Of a stretch of DNA of 64,000 nt, positions 58,168 to 64,000 are shown piece after piece. The position numbers and the translations under genes are program-made. The notes under the pieces were generated by a model. The model was not told where the DNA came from, searched no databases, and saw only the letters and a program-made list of their open reading frames with translations. This DNA comes from Streptomyces hygroscopicus (GTDB lineage: Bacteria; Actinomycetota; Actinomycetes; Streptomycetales; Streptomycetaceae): the NCBI GenBank assembly GCA_002021875.1, contig CP018627.1, positions 5,518,001 to 5,582,000 of the forward strand, written 5' to 3'. Position 1 is the stretch's first letter. Each line of letters opens with the position of its first letter.

Positions 58168-58923
58168 TCAGCCACAGCCTCCGGCATGGCCCGGATCGGC
58201 CGACCGGGCGGCGGCGAAGTCGGTGTCCGAGGGCACGGCGGCGGGCGTGTCCCGGGGGCGGGGGCCGGATCGGTCACCGGAGCCCGTGCCCGGCCCGGAG
58301 CCGGAGCGGACCGCGCCGACGAAGGCCGGCAGCCGGTCCACGCCCCAGAACTTGTCATAACCATGGGTGAAGAACGGCACGCCGAACGCCCCGGCGTCGC
58401 TGAGCGCGAGCAGGGCCTGGAGTCCACGGCCGCCGCGCAGCTCCTCGTCATCGGCCGCTGCCGCCGCCCGGCCGGCCGGAAGCCCCAGCTCACCGGCGAT
58501 GGCCGCGATGGTCGTACGGTCGCAGATGTCGCGGCCCTCCTGCCAGCGCGCCCGGTAGACGCGCTCGATGTAGGCGGGGCCGAGCCCCCCGTCCAGCGCC
58601 AGGAAGTACGGCAGATGCGGCACCTCCCAGACCGGGTCTTGATCCACCGGCCAGTTGACCGCGAGGCCGCGGTCGGTCGTCAGCCGGCGCACATCCTGGA
58701 GGATATAGAGATGCTTCTCCCGGGACATCGCCGTATACGGAAAGTGATGGCGTTGTTCGGCCATACGGCGCTCACCATCCGCGTCCGGTTCCCACCACGG
58801 GTGCCATTCCACCGCCTGTGCGACATCCGGATAGCGGTCCATCAGATCACGGTAGGCGATCCAGCTGTACGGGCTGCGGAAATTGAAATAGAAGCGCGGT
58901 ACTTTGCTGCGCTTGGCTGCCAC
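58168..58923 (-). CDS. DsbA/HCCA-isomerase-fold protein without CxxC
   Basis: GTG 58923 (GAGGGGG upstream) gives 251 residues; ATG 58965 is an alternative. The thioredoxin-like fold of 2-hydroxychromene-2-carboxylate isomerase/DsbA is indicated by VPRFYFNFRSPYSWIAYRDL, with Ser in the place of the redox cysteines, and by the C-terminal GAFGVPFFTHGYDKFWGVDRL. It is therefore an isomerase-type rather than a disulphide enzyme. It ends the FAS/PKS-like operon, 96 bp after the ketoreductase. Related proteins occur in highly reducing type II PKS clusters where a polyene is isomerised; that role here is speculative. The C-terminal 50 residues are low complexity. Confidence 0.7.
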   Translation of the reverse strand: MAAKRSKVPRFYFNFRSPYSWIAYRDLMDRYPDVAQAVEWHPWWEPDADGERRMAEQRHHFPYTAMSREKHLYILQDVRRLTTDRGLAVNWPVDQDPVWEVPHLPYFLALDGGLGPAYIERVYRARWQEGRDICDRTTIAAIAGELGLPAGRAAAAADDEELRGGRGLQALLALSDAGAFGVPFFTHGYDKFWGVDRLPAFVGAVRSGSGPGTGSGDRSGPRPRDTPAAVPSDTDFAAARSADPGHAGGCG

Positions 58924-59019
58924 GTCCGTACCCCCTCGCTCGTCCGTCTCGTGCCTGACGCTCATTGAGCGGCCCTCAACCGGCGAACACCGCTCGAACA
59001 AAGGTGCCGACGGTGCCCG

Positions 59020-59805
59020 TCAGAGGACGATGCCGCCGTCGACCTGGAACACCGCACCGGTCACATACTCCGCCCCGACCAGGTACGCGACCATGTCGGC
59101 GACCTCCTCCGGACGGCCGAAGCGACGCAGCGGGATGCTCTGCTCCGCCTCCTTGCGCACCCGGTCGGAAAGCTCCGCCGTCATATCGGTCTCGACGAAG
59201 CCGGGCGCCACCACATTGGCCCGTATGCCGTACCGTCCGACCTCCTTGGCGAGCGACTTGGTGAAGCCGATGATCCCCGCTTTGGAGGCCGCGTAATTGC
59301 TCTGGGTCGCATTGCCGTGGACACCGGCGACCGACGAAATGTTGATGACGCATCCGGACTTGCGTTTCATCATTCCGAACACCACGGAACGGCACAGGTG
59401 ATAAGTGCCGTCCAGGTTGACCTCCAGGACGTCCCGCCACTCCTCGTCCTTCATCAGCAGCAGCGGATTGTCCCGGGTGATCCCGGCGGAGGTGACCGCG
59501 ACGTCGACCGGGCCGAGCGACTCCTCGGCGAAGGCGACCAGTTCGCGCACCGCGCCCGCGTCGCGGACGTCCGCCTGCCGGCCGATCACCCGTCCGCCGC
59601 CGTGCCGCGCCGCCTCCTCCTCCAGCTCACGGGCGGCATCGGGGCTGGAGTGATGGCAGAACGCCACGTCGAAGCCGTCCCGGGCCAGCCGCAGCACGGT
59701 GGACCGGCCTATGCCGCGGGAACCGCCGGAGACCAGCGCGACGCGCGGCGTCGGCTCCTTGTCACCGGATGCGCGGCCCGTGTCGTCGGATATTCGGTCG
59801 GACAT
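59020..59805 (-). CDS. 3-oxoacyl-ACP reductase (FabG-like ketoreductase)
   Basis: The 261-residue SDR has the NADPH motif ALVSGGSRGIGRSTVLRLA and the N-A-G equivalent TSAGITRDNPLLLMKDEEW. Its intact catalytic set includes Ser in INISSVAGVHGNATQSN and Tyr/Lys in NYAASKAGIIGFTKSLA. NVVAPGFVETDMTAEL and ITRDNPL are hallmarks of true FabG enzymes. It reduces beta-ketoacyl-ACP to the D-3-hydroxyacyl form. The extra 20 N-terminal residues are acidic and not conserved. It is encoded within the FAS/PKS-like operon. Confidence 0.93.
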   Translation of the reverse strand: MSDRISDDTGRASGDKEPTPRVALVSGGSRGIGRSTVLRLARDGFDVAFCHHSSPDAARELEEEAARHGGGRVIGRQADVRDAGAVRELVAFAEESLGPVDVAVTSAGITRDNPLLLMKDEEWRDVLEVNLDGTYHLCRSVVFGMMKRKSGCVINISSVAGVHGNATQSNYAASKAGIIGFTKSLAKEVGRYGIRANVVAPGFVETDMTAELSDRVRKEAEQSIPLRRFGRPEEVADMVAYLVGAEYVTGAVFQVDGGIVL

Positions 59806-59838
59806 ACGGTGAGGTCCTTCTCCCGGAGGTGGTGTCGG

Positions 59839-60450
59839 TCAGAGGGGGTCGGGCACAGGGGGGTCGGGCACGGGCGGCGCGGCCACCGGCGGCCCGGCCA
59901 CCGGCGGGTCGGCCACCGGCGGGTCGGTCGCGGGCGGGCCGGTCACAGGTGAGGCGGTCAGGGGCGGGGCGGGCACGGGCGGGGCGTCCAGGTCGGAGGC
60001 CGGGCGCATGGTCATCGTCAGCCGCCCGACGGTGAGGACGGTCTCCTTCCCGACCAGGCTCTCGCCCTCGAAGACGAAGGTCTCGCCGACCTGGCGGGCC
60101 AACCGCACATGATGCTCCACCACATCGCCCGGCACCACCGGGCGGTGGAACTCGGCGTCGGTGATCCCGCCGAGCAGCATCGCCTTGCCCTTGCGTACGT
60201 CGGGATTGGGCCGGTCCCAGGCCACCAGCACCCCGGCCACATGGCACCAGGACTCGATGAGCACCGTCCACGGATAGTGGTAGTCCTCCTCGGACGCGGT
60301 GTCCGGCATCCCCTCGTACCAGGGCTCATTGCAGGTGACCGCCTTCAGCCCACGGGCCCGCTCGCCCGGCACCAGCTCGGTGACCCGGTCGACCAGCAGC
60401 ATGGGGTAGCGGTGCGGCAGCACCCGCTTGATCTCATCGACACTGATCAT
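59839..60450 (-). CDS. FabZ-like hot-dog dehydratase with a repetitive Pro tail
   Basis: ATG 60450 overlaps the preceding stop (ATGA); 203 residues. The N-terminal MISVDEIKRVLPHRYPMLLVDRV is the FabZ/FabA-type opening with catalytic His, followed by WTVLIESWCHVAGVL with the central-helix Glu and KGKAMLLGGITDAEFHRPVVPGD. The last 40 residues are made of PPVADPPVAGPP-type units encoded by 15-bp repeats (59840-59990) and lie outside the fold. It probably dehydrates 3-hydroxyacyl-ACP together with the smaller paralogue upstream. Confidence 0.85.
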   Translation of the reverse strand: MISVDEIKRVLPHRYPMLLVDRVTELVPGERARGLKAVTCNEPWYEGMPDTASEEDYHYPWTVLIESWCHVAGVLVAWDRPNPDVRKGKAMLLGGITDAEFHRPVVPGDVVEHHVRLARQVGETFVFEGESLVGKETVLTVGRLTMTMRPASDLDAPPVPAPPLTASPVTGPPATDPPVADPPVAGPPVAAPPVPDPPVPDPL

Positions 60451-60908
60451 CCGGCGTCCGCTCCTCGGCCCTGGCCTCTCCACTCCCCTGCCCCGGCCTC
60501 CGCGCCCTGGGCGTCCCGGTTCTCGAAGCGCAGCCTTATCTGCGCGGCGGGTCCGCGCCCGGTGGCCGCCGAAGCCCGGCAGCGCACCGCCCCGTCCTTG
60601 CGCGACCAGACGTATTCGCTGGTCAGCTCGTCTCCGGGGTAGACCGGGCTGAGGAAGCGGGAGGACTCGACGGCCGCCAGGACCCAGCGCCCGCCCGGTT
60701 CGCGCTCCGGCAGCGTGGCGAGGGCACCGCGCTGGACGTACTCCACGACACATACGCCGGGGAAGATGGCGAACCCCGGGAAGTGCCCGGCGAACACCTT
60801 CTCCGACGCGCCGACCACGGCCACGCACCGGGCGGGCCGCTCACCGGGGACGCCGGGGTCCACGACCTCCACGGTGCCGTCGACCGGTCCGCACGCGGCC
60901 GCCGTCAT
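60447..60908 (-). CDS. Second hot-dog dehydratase-like protein
   Basis: The 153-residue product is a FabZ-type hot-dog protein: KVFAGHFPGFAIFPGVCVVEYVQRGAL carries the G-H-F-P signature His, and FLSPVYPGDEL is the second conserved strand. The central catalytic Glu appears in VVEYVQ. It may form a heterodimer with the neighbouring dehydratase, as in two-subunit hydratases. It starts one base after the ACP stop codon and overlaps the next gene by four bases, so the three are translated together. Confidence 0.8.
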   Translation of the reverse strand: MTAAACGPVDGTVEVVDPGVPGERPARCVAVVGASEKVFAGHFPGFAIFPGVCVVEYVQRGALATLPEREPGGRWVLAAVESSRFLSPVYPGDELTSEYVWSRKDGAVRCRASAATGRGPAAQIRLRFENRDAQGAEAGAGEWRGQGRGADAG

Positions 60909-60909
60909 C

Positions 60910-61164
60910 TCACTTCTCCAGCTTCGAGGCGAGCAGGTCGTGCACCTTGCGGAGCGTGGTGATGTCCTTCATCTCCCGCTCCTCCAGCTTCACCGAGTAC
61001 TTCTTCTCCAGGACGACCATGACCTCGAGGGCCATCAGGGAGTCCACGCCCAGCGTCTTGACGAAGTCGGCGTCGTCGGTGACGTCCTCCTCGTCCACAT
61101 CGAGCACATCCGCGACGAAGGTGCGCAGTTCGTCCATGTCCAGGGCGGCGATGGCGTCGGCCAT
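60910..61164 (-). CDS. Acyl carrier protein
   Basis: ATG 61164 gives 84 residues, standard for a type II ACP. The phosphopantetheine attachment Ser is in TLGVDSLMALEVMVVLE, and the preceding helix AFVADVLDVDEEDV type and acidic pI fit the family. A discrete ACP with its own acyltransferase, dehydratases and ketoreductase identifies this as a dedicated type II synthase rather than the housekeeping fab operon. The PPTase at 53159 could activate it. Confidence 0.93.
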   Translation of the reverse strand: MADAIAALDMDELRTFVADVLDVDEEDVTDDADFVKTLGVDSLMALEVMVVLEKKYSVKLEEREMKDITTLRKVHDLLASKLEK

Positions 61165-61198
61165 GCGGGGGTCTCCTTCCGCTCTCAAAGTGTGAGGC

Positions 61199-62251
61199 TC
61201 AGCGGGGTTCGGGGGTTCCGGGTGTTCCGGAGTTTCCGGGGGTTCCGGGGGTTCCGGAGCTTTCGGGGGTTTCAGGGGTTTCGGGGGTGGTGAGCTTGGC
61301 GAGGGCGGCGGCCGACTCGACCGGGACGGTGAGCGCGCCCTTCGCGATCCGGCGGATCATGCCGGTCAGTTGGCGCCCGGGGCCAAGCTCCACGAACCGG
61401 GTGCAGCCCAGTTCATCGGCGAGCGTGCGGACGCTCTCCTCCCAGCGCACCGGGCTGGTGAGCTGGTTCAGTTCGAGCTCCCGCCAGCGCTCGCCGCTCG
61501 CGTACGGGCGGGCGTCCACGTTGGCGACGACCGGGAGGTGCTCGGGGGCGAATCGCACGGCGGCCAGGGCCTCGCGCACGTCGTCGGCGGCCGAGGCCAT
61601 CAGCGGGCTGTGGAAGGCGCCGCCGACGGCGAGCCGGATCACCTTGCCCTCGCTCTCGACGGCCAGTTCGGCGAGCCGGTCCACGGCCTCGGCGGTGCCC
61701 GAGAGCACGATGGCGCCGGGTGCGTTGACATTGGCGATCCAGACCTGGCCGCCGTCCTCCTGGACCCGGGCGACCAGCGCCTCCACGGTCTCGGGGCCGA
61801 GCCGCACCACGGCGGCCATGGTGCCGGGCGACCGCTCGGCGCACGCGCGCATGGCCCGGCCGCGGGCGGCGACGAGGCGGGCGGTGCCGGCGAGCGGCAG
61901 GGCCCCGGCGGCGTGCAGCGCGGTGTACTCGCCCAGGCTGTGCCCGGCGCAGGCCACCACCCCGCCCAGCAGCCCGGCGGCCTCCGCCTCGCGGTGGGCG
62001 AGCACCTCGGTGGTGAAGACGGCGATCTGGGCGAGATCGGTGCGGCGCAGCGTCTCGTCGTCGGCCTTCAGCAGGAGTTCCTCGACGTCGATACCGGTGT
62101 ACTCCGATACCTCGGCCACCAGCGCCCAGGAGGCGGTGTCCCGCCACGCCTGGCCCATGCCCGCCTTCTGGGCGCCCTGCCCGGGGAAGACCAGCGCCGT
62201 ACGGGGCGCCTCTCCGTCGGGAGCGCCGCCCGTCATCTCTCGGTCCGTCAT
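61199..62251 (-). CDS. Malonyl-CoA:ACP transacylase (FabD-like)
   Basis: ATG 62251 (AAGGAG nine bases upstream) gives 350 residues; GTG 62293, overlapping the upstream stop as GTGA, would add 14. It carries ALVFPGQGAQKAGMG, the nucleophile Ser in CAGHSLGEYTALHAAG, Arg in ARGRAMRACAE, and the GAFHSPLM motif with His; H-S-P at this position is typical of malonyl-specific enzymes. It loads the extender onto ACP. The C-terminal 35 residues are Thr/Pro/Glu/Gly repeats (TPETPETPE, GTPGTPG) encoded by 9-bp repeats at 61203-61290. Confidence 0.92.
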   Translation of the reverse strand: MTDREMTGGAPDGEAPRTALVFPGQGAQKAGMGQAWRDTASWALVAEVSEYTGIDVEELLLKADDETLRRTDLAQIAVFTTEVLAHREAEAAGLLGGVVACAGHSLGEYTALHAAGALPLAGTARLVAARGRAMRACAERSPGTMAAVVRLGPETVEALVARVQEDGGQVWIANVNAPGAIVLSGTAEAVDRLAELAVESEGKVIRLAVGGAFHSPLMASAADDVREALAAVRFAPEHLPVVANVDARPYASGERWRELELNQLTSPVRWEESVRTLADELGCTRFVELGPGRQLTGMIRRIAKGALTVPVESAAALAKLTTPETPETPESSGTPGTPGNSGTPGTPEPR

Positions 62252-62289
62252 CTCAACCAGCTCCTTCAGCTCAGGGGGCGACCGGCCCG

Positions 62290-63408
62290 TCACCGGATCC
62301 GCAGCAGGGCCGCGCCGACCACGCCGTCCCGGTCCACGGTGGTGACCAGGGCGGTATCGCCCGAGGCGATCTCCTTGCGCTCGGCGAGCGCCAGGACGGC
62401 GGCGATCTGGAAGGCCGCCGCCGCGGCGCAGGTGTCCCCGACGGTGTCGGCGGCCGTGATCCGCGGCGGCTCCGCACCCCCGAGGGCATCAGCGAGGGCG
62501 GCGCGCTCGGCCTCCCCCTCGGCGCCGGGGGCGCCGGAGTCGGCGACGGCGCTCAGCTCGCCGGGGGTCACGCCGGTGCGGTCCAGCAGCCGGCCGATCG
62601 CCTCGGCGAGCACCGTACGGGCCTGCTTCGCGTCCGCCGCGCAGCCGAACTCCAGGCCCAGGACCTCGGCGAGCCCCTTACGGCCGTGTTCGCGCGCCGA
62701 GGCGTCGGGCTCCAGCAGCCACACGGCCGCGCCCTCCCCGAGGACGGCGGCGCTGTCCTCGTCGGCCCGGGCGTGCCACTCCAGCCAGGCGCGGGCGGAG
62801 GAGAACTCCTCGACCGCCCCGCACAGCACGGCCTGGGCCCGTCCGGCGCGCTGCAGCCGCAGCGCGTACCGGAGGGCGAGCAGTCCGGTGGCGCGGCCGC
62901 CCGCGATGGTGGTGTTGGGGCCCCTGAGCCCGTGCCAGATGGCGGACTGACCGGCCGCGCAGTTCATCACGGTGTTGGGGAACCGGGCCGGGTCCACGTA
63001 GAAGGGCTTCTTACCCACCAGCGAGTCCCGGGTGAAGTCCATGATGCTCTGGGCGGAGCCGGTGCTGGTGCCGAGCGCCAGGCCGGTCTCCTCGCCCACC
63101 CCCGGCAGCCGCTCGGCCTCCTCGTGTTCCCGCTCCCCGGTCAGCAGATGGCGGATCGCGGTGACGGCCAGTCCGGTGGCCCGGTCCATGGAGCGGGTGC
63201 CCTTACGGCCGAGGATCTGCCGGATGTGGAAGTCGGGCACGAGGCTCGCCTCGCGGAACGGCACCGACCACTCCTCGGGGTCCAGCGGACGGCCGGCCGC
63301 ACGGCCGGACCGCAGGGCCGCGGTGAAGTCGGCCCCGCGCAGTCCCAGGGGCGATACGGCGGTCCAGGCCGAGATGACCGGGGCTGCCCCGCCGGGGGCG
63401 TTGACCAT
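62290..63408 (-). CDS. Ketosynthase-like protein without catalytic Cys (chain-length-factor-like)
   Basis: The 372-residue protein has the beta-ketoacyl synthase fold: ISAWTAVSPLGLRGADFTAAL at the start, PNTVMNCAAGQSAIWHGLRGPN, and AADTVGDTCAAAAAFQIAAVLAL near the end. In the active-site strand the usual T-A-C-A-T-G reads AGGRATG (Arg for Cys), and the first catalytic His (H-G-T-G-T) reads DSGAPGAEG. It therefore cannot condense by itself and is likely a CLF/KS-beta partner or a decarboxylase-type scaffold. The active ketosynthase is not in the window and may lie beyond its right edge. Confidence 0.85.
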   Translation of the reverse strand: MVNAPGGAAPVISAWTAVSPLGLRGADFTAALRSGRAAGRPLDPEEWSVPFREASLVPDFHIRQILGRKGTRSMDRATGLAVTAIRHLLTGEREHEEAERLPGVGEETGLALGTSTGSAQSIMDFTRDSLVGKKPFYVDPARFPNTVMNCAAGQSAIWHGLRGPNTTIAGGRATGLLALRYALRLQRAGRAQAVLCGAVEEFSSARAWLEWHARADEDSAAVLGEGAAVWLLEPDASAREHGRKGLAEVLGLEFGCAADAKQARTVLAEAIGRLLDRTGVTPGELSAVADSGAPGAEGEAERAALADALGGAEPPRITAADTVGDTCAAAAAFQIAAVLALAERKEIASGDTALVTTVDRDGVVGAALLRIR

Positions 63409-63458
63409 GGGTTCGGGTACTCCTTCGGTAGAGGCCCGGGGGCCGTGGGAGGGGCGGG

Positions 63459-63854
63459 TCACAGGAACCACACCTGTTCGTAGGAGGGCCAGCGCGCCGC
63501 GAGGTCGTCGCCCTCGATGACGCGTACGCCGGGCAGCAGCCGCTCGGCGGCGGTACGGCCGAGCGCGGCCAGGCCGTCCTCCTCGACCAGCACGGTCACC
63601 CCGGCGGCCAGCAGCTTCGCCACGGAGGCCGGTGGATGGGGCAGGGTGTCCAGGGTGTGGTTGCCCAGGCGCAGCGAGGGCCGCGGGCCCGTGTCGAGGG
63701 CGTAGCCGACGGCGGGGCCGCGCAGCGCCACATCGCAGCCGCCGCTCTGCCGGTGCAGATCGGGCACGCAGTACAGCACGTCGGCGTACTGGGTCTCGAT
63801 CGAGCCCCGGTACGCCTTCTCCACGATCACCAGCCAGCGCGCCTGGTCGCCCAT
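63459..63854 (-). CDS. DsrE-like small protein in the FAS/PKS-like operon
   Basis: The 131-residue product begins MGDQARWLVIVEKAYRGSIE. Its alpha/beta pattern is reminiscent of DsrE/DsrF proteins (DVLYCVPDLHRQSGGCDVALRGPAVGYAL, later VTVLVEEDGLAALG). The match is by pattern only. Two Cys are present. It lies three bases after the previous gene and 50 bp before the ketosynthase-like gene in the same direction, so it belongs to the operon. A role in sulphur transfer or as a small structural partner is possible but unproven. Confidence 0.55.
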   Translation of the reverse strand: MGDQARWLVIVEKAYRGSIETQYADVLYCVPDLHRQSGGCDVALRGPAVGYALDTGPRPSLRLGNHTLDTLPHPPASVAKLLAAGVTVLVEEDGLAALGRTAAERLLPGVRVIEGDDLAARWPSYEQVWFL

Positions 63855-63857
63855 GGC

Positions 63858-64000
63858 TCAGCACACCCCCATGAGCAGGCTCTTGTCCGCCGCGTTCACA
63901 TGCTCGGCGAAGACGAAGGGGGCCCGCGTGCGCACCTGCGGAATCTGGTCGGCGGCGCCCCGCTCCTCGGCGCAGTAGCGGCACACGTACCAGTACAGCC
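63858..64000 (-). CDS. Unknown protein, C-terminal end (partial, runs off the window)
   Basis: Only the last 46 codons are in the window. They encode a C-x-x-C pair (VCRYCAEERG) and a terminal AEHVNAADKSLLMGVC before TGA. The tail resembles other small DsrE-type proteins and may be a second subunit of the downstream DsrE-like protein, from which it is separated by three bases. The 5' end lies beyond base 64000. Confidence 0.6.
   Translation of the reverse strand, partial: LYWYVCRYCAEERGAADQIPQVRTRAPFVFAEHVNAADKSLLMGVC

Noticed and set aside
57081..58493. Longer 470-residue form of hydrolase paralogue B
   Set aside because: The added N-terminal part is Pro/Arg-rich shadow sequence; ATG 58010 has a good ribosome binding site and matches paralogue A.

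Overview
The window is high-G+C DNA (roughly 72% by eye) with G/C-biased third codon positions, GTG/TTG starts, GTGA/ATGA overlaps, a CebR-type operator, a SARP regulator and a TTA-containing regulatory gene. It comes from a Streptomyces chromosome or that of a very close relative. I see no rRNA, integrase, transposase or CRISPR array.

Layout. 0-3.4 kb: end of a cellobiose-type sugar permease, a GH1 beta-glucosidase under a CebR-like operator, and a stand-alone cytochrome b (QcrB-like). 3.4-4.4 kb: a scar of two divergent gene remnants (histidine kinase, FtsX-type permease). 4.6-13.8 kb: secreted GH18 chitinase, an OmpR-type two-component pair, a membrane-anchored protein, a spermidine-synthase-like protein, an XRE/TPR regulator with a divergent partner, a histidine phosphatase and a PAP2 phosphatase. 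13.6-18.2 kb: a translationally coupled three-gene operon of Fe-S PD-(D/E)XK nuclease, unknown protein and SF1 (Dna2/Upf1-like) helicase. 18.2-19.8 kb: a tandem repeat block, two small conserved genes and tRNA-Lys(CTT).

The segment from 19.7 to 51.9 kb is bracketed by two identical 85-bp copies of tRNA-Lys(CTT). Its left part (19.8-32.2 kb) looks like a cryptic azol(in)e RiPP locus: precursor peptide, fused E1-like/YcaO cyclodehydratase, SARP regulator with an adjacent array of nine heptamers, FAD monooxygenase, a catalytically degenerate SDR, a glycosyltransferase, a GlxA-type regulator, a DesK/LuxR two-component pair and a fatty-acyl-AMP-ligase-like enzyme. The middle holds a secreted metalloprotease, a PAS-GGDEF-EAL protein, a MITE-like inverted repeat, an LLM flavin oxidoreductase, a secreted phospholipase C/phosphatase and EfeO-EfeB without EfeU. 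The right part (42.1-51.8 kb) is a catabolic island: two Asp/Glu-racemase-fold enzymes, a D-2-hydroxyacid dehydrogenase, an amidase, a DUF3830 protein, an EhuBCDA-type ABC importer and an IclR regulator.

To the right (52-64 kb) lie a DUF2277 protein, three alpha/beta hydrolases, an Sfp-type phosphopantetheinyl transferase and a biotin-dependent acyl-CoA carboxylase alpha chain. The edge of a discrete type II FAS/PKS-like operon follows: DsrE-like proteins, a ketosynthase-like protein without its catalytic Cys, acyltransferase, ACP, two hot-dog dehydratases, ketoreductase and a DsbA/HCCA-isomerase-like protein. Its upstream end lies outside the window.

Two themes recur: short tandem repeats sit at the 3' ends of several genes, and the octamer CCGTAAGG/CCTTACGG occurs far more often than base composition predicts.
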